From Phoronis australis (Eukaryota > Phoronida > Phoronidae), in NCBI GenBank assembly GCA_002633005.1, contig NMRA01000101.1, positions 713,804-777,803 on the forward strand: a DNA stretch of 64,000 nt, written 5' to 3'. Every line of letters starts with the position of its first letter. Position 1 is the first letter of the stretch. Under the pieces are notes generated by a model. The model was given only the letters and a program-made list of their open reading frames with translations. It was not told the origin of the DNA and made no database searches. The translations under genes were made by a program, and so were the position numbers. This document shows, piece by piece, positions 59,501-64,000 of this stretch.

Positions 59501-61002
59501 TCCACTGATAAGCCCGGTCATGATTTGTCAATAGTAACTGTGACAGTGGAGACAATCCACTGATAACCCCAGTCATGTCTTGCCAACAGTAACTGTGACA
59601 GTGCGCACATACCACTGATGAGCCCAGTCATGTCTCGTCAATAGTAACTGTGACAGTGTGCATAAACCTCTGATAAGCCAAATCATGTCTCATCAATAGT
59701 AACTGTGACAATGCACACCTACCACTGATAAGCCCAGTCATGTCTCCTCAATAGTAACTGTGACAATGCACACCTACCTCTGATAAGTCCAGTCATGTCT
59801 TGTCAATAGTAACTGTGACAGTGTGCACAAACCACTGATAAGCCCAGTCATGTCTCCTCAATAGTAACTGTGACAATGCACACCTACCACTGATAAGCAC
59901 AGTCATGTCTCCTCAATAGTAACTGTGACAATGCACACCTACCTCTGATAAGCCCAGCCATGTCTCGTCAATAGTAATTATGACAAGTGTGCACACACCA
60001 CTAATAAGCCCAGTCATGTCCTATCAGCACCACCATAGTTACATCAGATGCCAAGATATCATTAACTGCATTGAATTGTGAATTTCAGTAACAGCAAATG
60101 GGCATGTTCCACAACACATGCTCTTGCGTTGGAAAATGAATGGACAAAATGTGCTAAATCACAACAGAAAGTAAACATAATTACAACAAAGTACAATGAT
60201 GTACAAGACAAATGTGACAAAAGAACTATCACTTGACTAAACACAACTTAATACAACACAGGTTGTGAAAAGAATGGAGCATTACAGAGGCTACCAACAA
60301 TATACCTACTTCATCAACTTGGGCAGCTGACCTAGCAACCTCTGACCTTTCCAGGTCACGTTCCCGTAGCAACTGTTCAATGTGTTCCTCCTTCTCTTTC
60401 AGTGCTTTCTGAAAATCACACAACAGAAACCATTAGATAAACTAAAATGTGATTTTACGTTACAACAATTCAAGCCGGGATTTGTTACTGAAATCAAAAT
60501 GAGATAAAATAGATGATCCACAAAAACTAAAGAGATGCTGTCACTGTCATGCCAGCTTAAACTAATTCAAAGTTTTCCAGTTACAACACTCCCTAAACTG
60601 TCCTCTTGCCAGGAGGTTACACTATTTGACACCTACAGATTCCAGTTACAGAGAGATACTCCAACAAATTTCAAACAAAACTAATTGACAAAATGTCACT
60701 CCATCACAGATTTTAAACATTGCTGTGAATGTTGTCAATTCTTCATGAAACACAGTCCGATGGTAGTTTTCATACAGAACTAGAAAATGCAAAAAACTGG
60801 AAAAAATAAATCCTCACTAGTCAGCTGTAATGTGGTGAAATTTTACACATACAAAGCAACTGTTGGTTCATTCACAGGAGTCAACCTTCATTACACTCCG
60901 CGAGGTGACCAATGGCCAAGCTTCACTGCCTACCTGCAAGGCTGTTGTGTTTGCCGTTATGTTCAGAGTACTGGGTCTTTTACTGCTGGCCTTTGCAGCT
61001 GC
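24610..61002 (-). CDS. CLIP1: CLIP-170 family microtubule plus-end protein, coiled-coil and C-terminal part (23 exons)
   Basis: CLIP-170 tracks growing microtubule plus ends and links them to dynactin and membranes. Its N-terminal CAP-Gly domains bind EB1 and tubulin, a long coiled coil dimerises it, and C-terminal zinc knuckles plus an aromatic ETF tail bind the CAP-Gly domains of its own head and of p150Glued. Twenty-three exons, each with consensus splice sites and matching phases, give 2805 nt, that is 934 codons and a stop. They begin at [19 protein letters not shown], matching the start of the vertebrate CLIP1 coiled coil. They continue through [40 protein letters not shown] and [18 protein letters not shown]. 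They end with knuckle 1 ([15 protein letters not shown]), knuckle 2 ([14 protein letters not shown]) and EETF. The traced part is somewhat shorter than I recall for human CLIP1. CAP-Gly exons and the promoter must lie past 64000. Phase-0 exons could have been missed. Confidence 0.95.
24961..25112. repeat. 42-bp minisatellite in the last CLIP intron
   Basis: CAGGACTGACGCACC-type units start at 25003, 25045 and 25087 with a decayed one before. The array ends at the single N at 25113, so its true length is unknown. The unit is 14 codons, which keeps a spurious frame open. Confidence 0.8.
25113..25113. other. Single-N contig join
   Basis: It sits at the edge of the 42-bp array. Unlike the three other joins I see no long duplication across it. 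Confidence 0.9.
25445..25611 (-). CDS. CLIP1: CLIP1 exon 22 (zinc knuckle 1 and half of knuckle 2)
   Basis: 167 nt, phase 2 in, phase 1 out. Acceptor TGTTTTCAG, donor TGTGAAG|GTGGGT. Encodes [20 protein letters not shown] with C-x2-C-x5-H-x4-C ligands, a [15 protein letters not shown] linker, and YCDNCE, the first two cysteines of knuckle 2. In family members these knuckles bind the head domain and dynactin/LIS1. Confidence 0.98.
26335..26530 (-). CDS. CLIP1: CLIP1 exon 21 (end of coiled coil)
   Basis: 196 nt, phase 1 in, phase 2 out, donor GATGCAAG|GTGAGA. Contains [20 protein letters not shown], nearly identical to vertebrate CLIP1 just before the zinc knuckles, then an acidic linker [11 protein letters not shown] second acceptor nine bases inside (exon start 26521) would remove VDL without a frameshift. 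Confidence 0.95.
27600..27762 (-). CDS. CLIP1: CLIP1 exon 20
   Basis: 163 nt, phase 0 in, phase 1 out. Acceptor TCTATTGCAG, donor CAACAAG|GTAGGT. Encodes [20 protein letters not shown] through [14 protein letters not shown]. Confidence 0.95.
28050..28523. repeat. Minisatellite abutting the exon 19 donor
   Basis: About seven units of roughly 50-90 bp built on GAACTGTTCAAAGACTAAAT...GGATAC...TACCTC. On the coding strand the units contain GAG|GTAGT or GAG|GTAAT, copies of the real donor AAG|GTAGTG, and the unit nearest the exon merges with that donor. Confidence 0.8.
28524..28641 (-). CDS. CLIP1: CLIP1 exon 19
   Basis: 118 nt, phase 2 in, phase 0 out. Encodes [20 protein letters not shown] through [12 protein letters not shown]. 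Two acceptors six bases apart (exon start 28641 or 28635) keep the frame, so two residues may be optional. Donor GACAAG|GTAGTG abuts a minisatellite that copies it. Confidence 0.93.
29655..29722. repeat. 16-bp repeat, about four copies
   Basis: GGCATGATATTACA and near variants in tandem. Confidence 0.85.
30674..31965 (+). mobile_element. Copy of the modular CCACTAGG repeat family in intron 18
   Basis: The head GAGCAATATGGAGCATTGATA is followed by CATCGCATAC and then alternating modules with CCACTAGG cores near 30898, 31598 and 31872 and GCCAAATTT...GATACAG segments. The tail is not clear. It lies within the intron between exons 19 and 18. Confidence 0.75.
32540..32953. repeat. Degenerate repeat of about 100 bp reaching the exon 18 donor
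   Basis: GGTGAGAAGTTCAATTTGGA, GGTGAGAAGTTTAATTTAGA and GTGTGAGCAGTTCAACCTAC start about 95-170 bp apart. The last unit contains the exon 18 donor. Confidence 0.55.
32954..33006 (-). CDS. CLIP1: CLIP1 exon 18
   Basis: 53 nt, phase 0 in, phase 2 out. Acceptor TTTCTTTTCCAG, donor AGCAG|GTAGGT. Encodes [16 protein letters not shown]. Confidence 0.9.
33226..33425 (+). mobile_element. Fragment of the modular CCACTAGG repeat family
   Basis: AAACTGCCACTAGGATGTGC followed by GTCAGAAAATCATCGTCAGC and an AGCGATTTGGTTGATAG segment, all as in the larger copies at 37.5 and 39.1 kb. Confidence 0.7.
33803..33923 (-). CDS. CLIP1: CLIP1 exon 17
   Basis: 121 nt, phase 2 in, phase 0 out, donor GACAAG|GTAATG. 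Encodes [20 protein letters not shown] through [11 protein letters not shown]. Its acceptor (GTGTATTACAG|TGAGG) is repeated about ten times just upstream in a 37-39-bp minisatellite. Confidence 0.95.
33924..34375. repeat. 37-39-bp minisatellite copying the exon 17 acceptor
   Basis: About eleven units of TCACTGTAATACACATCACA plus AATCAGCCTGACC-type sequence. On the coding strand each reads GTGATGTGTATTACAG|TGAGG, the exon 17 acceptor and first exon bases. Units decay away from the exon. Confidence 0.9.
34772..34878 (-). CDS. CLIP1: CLIP1 exon 16
   Basis: 107 nt, phase 0 in, phase 2 out. Acceptor TTGCCCACCAG, donor CAGCT|GTGAGT. Encodes [20 protein letters not shown] then [15 protein letters not shown]. 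Confidence 0.95.
35163..35300 (-). CDS. CLIP1: CLIP1 exon 15
   Basis: 138 nt, 46 codons, phase 0/0. Acceptor GGTGGTTGCAG, donor AGTCAG|GTAACG. Encodes [20 protein letters not shown] through [11 protein letters not shown]. Confidence 0.95.
35790..36017 (-). CDS. CLIP1: CLIP1 exon 14 (longest)
   Basis: 228 nt, 76 codons, phase 0/0. Acceptor TATTGTATAG, donor GATGAG|GTACGT. Encodes [20 protein letters not shown] through [13 protein letters not shown]. Confidence 0.95.
36975..37190 (-). CDS. CLIP1: CLIP1 exon 13
   Basis: 216 nt, 72 codons, phase 0/0. Acceptor TTTCTTTTCCAG, donor GTGAAG|GTGAGT. Encodes [20 protein letters not shown] through [11 protein letters not shown], unbroken heptads. Confidence 0.95.
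37490..38430 (+). mobile_element. Copy of the modular CCACTAGG repeat family with intact tail
   Basis: Core motifs at about 37639, 37787, 37924, 38091 and 38236. The tail has GAGATGACGGCAATATGCGA, then ATATGTGGGCGCAT at 38408-38421. Confidence 0.85.
38540..38600. repeat. (TG)n microsatellite
   Basis: TGTGTG passing into TGCGTGTGCG. Shorter in the duplicate block near 39713-39731, which shows that the two blocks are length alleles. Confidence 0.9.
38703..38771 (-). pseudogene. CLIP1: Truncated copy of CLIP1 exon 12 at a contig end
   Basis: The 3' 69 bases of exon 12 with its donor, cut off at the N at 38772. It differs from the full exon by one synonymous base (TCA for TCG). It belongs to the duplicated block 37609-38771 and is probably the other haplotype rather than a real partial exon. 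Confidence 0.8.
38772..38772. other. Single-N contig join
   Basis: Flanked by overlapping duplicated sequence. Confidence 0.95.
38773..39901. repeat. Duplicated block A (right copy)
   Basis: Starts directly after the N at 38772 with the sequence found at 37609 and contains another tail copy of the modular family (ATATGTGGGCGCAT near 39570). Confidence 0.9.
39833..39998 (-). CDS. CLIP1: CLIP1 exon 12
   Basis: 166 nt, phase 2 in, phase 0 out, donor GACTTG|GTTAGT. Encodes [20 protein letters not shown] through [18 protein letters not shown]. Its last 69 bases recur at 38703-38771. Confidence 0.95.
41240..41865. repeat. 26-bp minisatellite in intron 11
   Basis: Around a dozen close copies of CTAATTTATGCCAATGACAC at 41505-41770, flanked on both sides by decayed ACTAGTTTGATGCCAATGAC-type units. 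The homogeneous core with degraded edges is typical of recent internal expansion. Confidence 0.9.
42078..42166 (-). CDS. CLIP1: CLIP1 exon 11
   Basis: 89 nt, phase 0 in, phase 2 out. Encodes [20 protein letters not shown] then MNEQLREKE. The vertebrate equivalent has [20 protein letters not shown], a strong landmark for CLIP1. Confidence 0.97.
42269..43286. repeat. Duplicated block B (left copy), ends at an N
   Basis: Matches 43288-44304 with few differences; contains CLIP1 exon 10. Confidence 0.9.
42835..42902 (-). CDS. CLIP1: CLIP1 exon 10
   Basis: 68 nt, phase 1 in, phase 0 out. Acceptor TCTCTCAACAG, donor AAACTG|GTAAGT. Encodes [20 protein letters not shown] then KKL. Confidence 0.9.
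43287..43287. other. Single-N contig join
   Basis: Flanked by the duplicated block B. Confidence 0.95.
43288..44304. repeat. Duplicated block B (right copy)
   Basis: Begins TAGTACGTATAATGAAATAA, as at 42269. Contains the second exon 10. Confidence 0.9.
43854..43921 (-). CDS. CLIP1: CLIP1 exon 10, second copy (probable assembly duplicate)
   Basis: The same 68-nt exon as 42835-42902 with intact splice sites and one synonymous change (GAG for GAA in QREV). It lies in the roughly 1-kb block 43288-44304 that repeats 42269-43286 across a single N. The exon is not a multiple of three, so only one copy can be used in frame. Confidence 0.7.
44035..44655 (+). mobile_element. Copy of the modular CCACTAGG repeat family
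   Basis: Cores near 44070, 44192, 44372 and 44490, then GGACAGACAGACATAATGGC and ACATGCGGGTGTATAAC at the tail. A partial allele lies at 43010-43286 and another at 45301-45735. Confidence 0.8.
44215..45299. repeat. Duplicated block C (left copy), ends at an N
   Basis: Matches 45301-46207. It is about 180 bases longer because of four extra 44-bp units. Confidence 0.9.
45078..45299. repeat. 44-bp minisatellite, five copies
   Basis: Units start at 45078, 45122, 45166, 45210 and 45254 (GTGGAGATGGTGACATCTAC...). The other copy of the locus at about 46162 has a single unit directly beside the exon 9 donor. Confidence 0.95.
45300..45300. other. Single-N contig join
   Basis: Ends the 44-bp array; the next base restarts at the sequence of 44215. 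Confidence 0.95.
45301..46207. repeat. Duplicated block C (right copy)
   Basis: Begins TTGGATCCGCCTGGAAGTTC, as at 44215, and runs to the exon 9 donor. Confidence 0.9.
46210..46293 (-). CDS. CLIP1: CLIP1 exon 9
   Basis: 84 nt, phase 1 in, phase 1 out. Acceptor GTTTTTTTGCAG, donor GTATCAG|GTACTG. Encodes [20 protein letters not shown] then QELKRRVS. The intronic sequence next to the donor is expanded as a 44-bp repeat in the duplicate contig end at 45078-45299. Confidence 0.9.
46871..46928 (-). CDS. CLIP1: CLIP1 exon 8
   Basis: 58 nt, phase 0 in, phase 1 out. Acceptor CCTGTTTTTAG, donor ATTGATG|GTGAGT. Encodes [19 protein letters not shown]. Confidence 0.85.
47000..48300. other. CLIP intron 7, no feature seen
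   Basis: Ordinary AT-rich intron; short frames only. Confidence 0.4.
48330..49060. repeat. Degenerate minisatellite, about 28-36 bp unit
   Basis: GCTTATCTGTGTGAAATA followed by CAGGACATAT and variants at 48330-48690, interrupted, then resuming at about 48895-49050. Confidence 0.8.
49061..51960. other. CLIP intron 7, remainder, no feature seen
   Basis: No repeat array, exon or recognisable mobile element could be supported in about 2.9 kb. Confidence 0.35.
51977..52093 (-). CDS. CLIP1: CLIP1 exon 7
   Basis: 117 nt, phase 0/0. Acceptor TATATTTAG, donor GAATTG|GTGAGT. Encodes [20 protein letters not shown] then [19 protein letters not shown]. Confidence 0.9.
52105..53785 (+). mobile_element. 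Longest copy of the modular CCACTAGG repeat family
   Basis: It has a head (GAGCAATGCAGTGAGCGTTG then GTGCCCACAGTGTGCATCGC) and a tail (GGACAGAGATAATGGCATAA then TGTGGGCGCAT at about 53766). In between are about ten modules. The last four CCACTAGG-type cores start at 53140, 53288, 53453 and 53597, spacings of 148, 165 and 144. It has no coding capacity and lies in the intron between exons 7 and 6. Confidence 0.85.
53973..54125 (-). CDS. CLIP1: CLIP1 exon 6
   Basis: 153 nt, phase 0/0. Acceptor TCTGATTGCAG, donor AGCAAA|GTACGT. Encodes [15 protein letters not shown] through [15 protein letters not shown], a charged coiled coil. Confidence 0.9.
54568..54733 (-). CDS. CLIP1: CLIP1 exon 5
   Basis: 166 nt, phase 2 in, phase 0 out, donor CTCAAG|GTAAGT. 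Encodes [20 protein letters not shown], one of the best matches to vertebrate CLIP1, then [20 protein letters not shown] and [15 protein letters not shown]. The first 22 bases and the acceptor are copied seven more times in the minisatellite immediately upstream (54734-55300). Confidence 0.97.
54734..55304. repeat. 74-bp minisatellite copying the exon 5 acceptor
   Basis: GACCAGAACTGAAGATCCTC starts at 54781, 54855, 54929, 55003, 55077, 55151 and 55225, an exact 74-bp period. On the coding strand each unit carries CTTTGGTGAACAG (or CATTGGTGAACAG) and the first 22 bases of exon 5. The real exon is the eighth occurrence. Confidence 0.97.
55305..56497. other. CLIP intron 4, no further feature seen
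   Basis: AT-rich, with short overlapping frames only. Confidence 0.4.
56498..56643 (-). CDS. CLIP1: CLIP1 exon 4
   Basis: 146 nt, phase 0 in, phase 2 out. Encodes [17 protein letters not shown] through [16 protein letters not shown]. The final AG is completed by G of exon 5 to give R, so the junction reads [12 protein letters not shown], like EEKRKVEDLQF of vertebrate CLIP1. Confidence 0.95.
57850..58680. repeat. Pyrimidine-biased minisatellite, about 21-27 bp unit
   Basis: CACAAACACAACCCTCCTTC and variants; most regular (21 bp) at 58205-58380. All three plus frames stay open for a distance because the array has few stops. The long frames at 58192-58698 and opposite are by-products. Confidence 0.9.
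58660..58935 (+). mobile_element. Short copy of the modular CCACTAGG repeat family
   Basis: One core, GCCACCAGGTGGCAAAG at about 58720, GCCAAATTTCATGAAGATAC, then GACAGAGATGATCATAATAG and an ATGTATGTGAGTGCATA tail that resembles the family end. Confidence 0.7.
59364..59399 (-). CDS. CLIP1: CLIP1 exon 3 (36-nt microexon)
   Basis: Encodes only [12 protein letters not shown]. Acceptor TTTTTACCAG, donor GAGGAG|GTTAGA, phase 0/0, so it can be skipped without breaking the frame. Residue pattern continues the coiled-coil heptads. Confidence 0.75.
59474..60025. repeat. 55-bp minisatellite, about ten copies
   Basis: CAATAGTAACTGTGACAGTG...CTGATAAGCCCAGTCATGTC, period 55 (starts at 59474, 59529, 59584 and so on). 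Lies in the intron between exons 3 and 2, about 75 bp from exon 3. Confidence 0.95.
60310..60408 (-). CDS. CLIP1: CLIP1 exon 2 (start of coiled coil)
   Basis: 99 nt, phase 0/0. Encodes [20 protein letters not shown] then [13 protein letters not shown], close to vertebrate EALKEKQQHIEQLL. The donor used is GAA|GTAGGT; a weaker donor four bases later (GTAG|GTATA) would change phase and not fit exon 3. Confidence 0.95.
60934..61002 (-). CDS. CLIP1: CLIP1 exon 1 of those in the window (junction of head and coiled coil)
   Basis: 69 nt, phase 0 at both ends. Acceptor TGATTTCAG, donor TTGCAG|GTAGGC. It encodes [14 protein letters not shown] then [14 protein letters not shown] directly precedes the coiled coil in vertebrate CLIP1, and the Ser/Lys/Ala-rich part matches the basic serine-rich linker after the second CAP-Gly domain. 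Confidence 0.9.
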
Positions 61003-63600
61003 CTGAAATCACCAGCAGCAGAACAATGACAGTAAGTATAACATAATAACAGTAACTGTAACACACGCAGCGAACGATAAATTAAGGTCTTCCCCACACA
61101 AATTTACCTATGTATATGTAGAATTTCACACACTTTTTCTAAAAAACATAAATTACATATATTTTTGTTTGCTCACACAGGCACCCCAAAAGAAAGCACT
61201 GTAAGACATGTCTGAAAAGAAAGTTACTTCATTTCAAACTTCAACCGTGTGGAAAAGGCCTAGGCAAACATACATGCTAGCTTAAATGCACAGGCAAGCC
61301 ACAGGCATACTTTCAAACTGATGAAGAAAAGAACTCGGAGATCTTAGGACATCACATTTAACAAGCAGTCACAGACAGCAATATTCCCGCAGAGTGCTCC
61401 GCACAGAACAGCATTTGCCCTACATGGATACATCAAAAGGACACCTTGAAAGATTTTTTTTGAAGTTTTGGTCGAAGTCTCTTGGGAATGTCCTTGAAGT
61501 TGTGTACAGAAGAGCATTTCCATAGCTTTATGAAAATCAAGAACGGGCAAAAAATTCAGGTAAATAACAGTTGAATCGCACAATGCTGACAATATGTCAT
61601 GCAGCACTTCGTAAGCAAACTTTTTGAACTTTGTTCAAAATTCCTTGTGAACTGTTGGAGTTGCGCAGAAAACAACATTCTTCTCACACGGCAGTGTCAA
61701 CATCACGAACAGTGCAAATTCAGGTAAATGCAGTTGAATCGCAAAATGACGATACACACTACAGCACATCAAAACCCTACTATATTTATGAAAGTCTGGT
61801 CAAACGTTGGAGTTCAGACAGAAAAGCATTATTCTCTGCACGTATAAACAGACTCACGGAAAATTACGCTTACCACTACTACATTCTTTCACAGGGGATA
61901 AAGATGTCTCACTTTTACACAATATAAAACTATATTTTTTATCTTTAGTAAGAAAACCCAATATCTATTTCAAAGAAGCAGACACACACTCCAAGCGCTT
62001 GCTACAAAACGTGAACTACTCTACTATTAAGGCATGGACTTCCTCGTGTCTGAACAGAACAATGCACAGTAATTGCAACACTGCTGTAAACTAAACTAGG
62101 GAAATGAAGCTTAAAACTATGACAAGGAATTACAAACAAAATATTAATAAAAGGGAATCAGGATGGTACTCTTTAACAGCCACATGCAGCAAGTAAATAT
62201 TAGTAAAAGCCAGCAAAGCATGGTTATGTCTTTTGCTGCGTTAAATTAAGACTGACAAGTACAAGAGACAGACAAAACATTCTACTGTACAACTGTCCAG
62301 TTCAGGGCTGACTGCTTCTGGAAGTTGTTTCAATTACATACATGCTCTGACTATCAATACACCTCTACCACAGTATATCGCCAAGGTGCCCAAGTAGTGC
62401 TAATATTTTGAAAAGACACTTTCTGTAATTTGCAACCAAATTTCAATAAGCAACTAGTTTAGTATCTGTAACCACCCAACTATCAATACACAACTAGTTA
62501 TGGATTCCACTGTAACCAAGCAGAGCTGGCAAATAGCCCTTCACCCAATGCAAACAACTTCAGGTTTAATGTCACTAGTAAGAAAGTGAAAACAATACAA
62601 GCAAAGAGATTGAGAATACTAGATACCATAGTTACCAGGGGTCACATTTCCTCAATTTTCCAACCCATGAAACCATATATTTTGAAAAAGATAGTGAGCA
62701 GAGAAACATATTGTGTGCAAGGAAACAGGGTCGGATCATTTAAAGTCACAAGACTAGTAATTTGTTTTCAAGGAGATCGCCATAACTTCCATAATCTGTA
62801 ACTTTTTGCAACAAACTTGTAACTTGTGTTTCTGCATTGTATTAGCTACACAAGAGATTATGAGAATATTTTAAGGCCTCTTAGCCCATCATCTGTCAAA
62901 AATGAAGACTTCAAACAAAATTTTTCACGGAAGGTTCAAGTCCTCATCTTTGAAACCCAGGTTTTCAGGTTAATGAGCCTGAAGGTAAATGTAAAACACT
63001 TAGCCTGAAAAATGGCCAACTTTGGCTAAGTTTGGAATATCATATCTCAGAAATGTTTGATCGGATTCATATGAAATTGTCAAATGCTTTATGCATGGTT
63101 CTCCAAAATGCTGTAAGGAATTGTTTTTAAAATGTTCCACTTTTGCGTGAGGGCTAAACAAAAATAGGAATTTTGTGATTTTATGAAAGAAATCAAAAGT
63201 TGCCTGAAACAAAAATGAAGTGATAATTTTAAAAAATGTTACTGTGTTTTTTATAGAATCAAATTTGGCCGTATTATTGATGTCATTTTTTGCTATGAAT
63301 GTACCTTTCTTTTTTGCTAAATTGCATTTAAGACATGGTCACGGGACACGAGTGGTTGTAGTTTGGTATAAAGTCAAAAATCAAATTCTACAGACTTCTT
63401 ACTGTCACAAGTATATACTTTTATTTAGTTAACGCAGCTTTGGAAATATTTGGCTATAAATTCGTAAAACTTATCGACAAGTCCTTCATACCCTTAAAAG
63501 AAAATCCCAGAAATGCTTTTGTGGAAAATACAAAGAATAAATTAAATTTGTAGGTTTCGAGTGAAAATTTTCACATTAATTTGTGGAAGATAGAATGAAC
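61003..63600. other. CLIP intron or upstream region
   Basis: Sequence 5' of the first traced CLIP exon. I looked for serine-rich linker or CAP-Gly coding sequence on the minus strand and saw none. Confidence 0.35.
61490..61760. repeat. Degenerate duplication of about 160 bp
   Basis: AATTCAGGTAAATAACAGTTGAATCGCA at 61554 resembles AATTCAGGTAAATGCAGTTGAATCGCA at 61716; weaker similarity extends upstream of both. Confidence 0.6.
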
Positions 63601-63607
63601 TCCGTAC

Positions 63608-64000
63608 AAAACAAGAGCAACGCAGAGCGTTGAAATGCGCCCACAATTGCACCGCATACGGTATCCTTCTAGGGTTGTTTATTGGTACCATAAAGTGGCC
63701 AGTAGAGGGCACATATGTAGTATGTTGTACTTTGCAAAATGGAAAGGCATGGTCACTGTCTCCTCAATAGGCTAGGGGCAAAATGTGAGTGATCTTCATA
63801 ATACAAGCACATCCTATACATCAGTTGCTTAAAGCACCACAGAAACATAGAATTAAAAACAAATTTACCAACATACGAGATTAGCACAGCATTAGAATGC
63901 CAGAAACAAATTTCTACTTGGAACTTTTCCTTCATAGTCACGAAGTTACACAAAGTATACACCTGAAGACCTATGAAAATACAGAGGTCAATGTGAAATA
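63608..64000 (+). mobile_element. Head of another modular CCACTAGG family copy, cut by the window edge
   Basis: AAGAGCAACGCAGAGCGTTG, then ATGCGCCCACAATTGCACCG, then a core with AGTAGAGGGCACAT. The end at 64000 is in a GATACAG-type module (GAAAATACAGAGGTCA). The 11-mer ATGCGCCCACA is the inverse of the TGTGGGCGCAT at the family's tail. Confidence 0.8.

Noticed and set aside
54734-60025. Regular repeat arrays that could be mistaken for CRISPR arrays
   Set aside because: Units are whole tandem copies without unique spacers, and the DNA is animal.

Overview
This window is animal nuclear DNA, most likely from a highly polymorphic, probably marine, invertebrate. The reasons are GT-AG introns of 0.5-5 kb, a CLIP-170 (CLIP1) gene with the metazoan pair of C-terminal zinc knuckles, remnants of Ty3/gypsy and non-LTR elements, and overlapping, slightly divergent contig ends that look like unmerged haplotypes. 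A lancelet or hemichordate would fit, but the species cannot be fixed from the sequence. Base composition is AT-rich throughout. There is one 658-base gap (14701-15358) and four single-N joins (25113, 38772, 43287, 45300).

Left part, 1-23.9 kb, is mainly intergenic. It holds a possible first exon of a membrane protein (295-451), a decayed Ty3/gypsy RNase H-integrase stretch on the minus strand (about 700-1660), two fragments of one non-LTR retrotransposon C-terminus (3431-3828 and 19091-19162), a broken two-exon THAP-domain gene on the minus strand (7027-8022), two unidentified terminal exons on the plus strand (8221-8428 and 22298-22497), and a decayed C2H2 zinc-finger gene (8718-9784). Nine copies of a motif GCGATCGNGAACG lie in two opposed clusters at 8.7-9.15 kb and 11.2-11.7 kb. 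A roughly 1.05-kb terminal-inverted-repeat element full of CGTTATAACG palindromes occupies 17127-18173.

Right part, 23.9-61 kb, is one gene on the minus strand: the coiled-coil and C-terminal half of a CLIP-170 family microtubule plus-end protein. I can trace 23 exons (61002 down to 24610) whose splice phases all agree and sum to 2805 nt (934 codons plus stop). They run from the segment just after the CAP-Gly/serine-rich head to both zinc knuckles and a final ETF motif. The CAP-Gly domains and promoter lie beyond the right edge. The 3' UTR ends near an AATAAA at 23914-23919.

The CLIP introns carry two kinds of repeats. The first is a dispersed modular family with inverted ends ATGCGCCCACA...TGTGGGCGCAT, whose internal modules repeatedly contain CCACTAGG(T/G)GGC-type sequences resembling the CTCF core site; one copy is also present at 12.8-13.2 kb in the opposite orientation. 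The second is a set of minisatellites, several of which touch CLIP exons and copy the splice donor or acceptor itself. Sequence on either side of three of the single-N joins is duplicated for about 1 kb, which creates a second copy of CLIP exon 10 and a truncated second copy of exon 12. These are best read as assembly duplications of two haplotypes.
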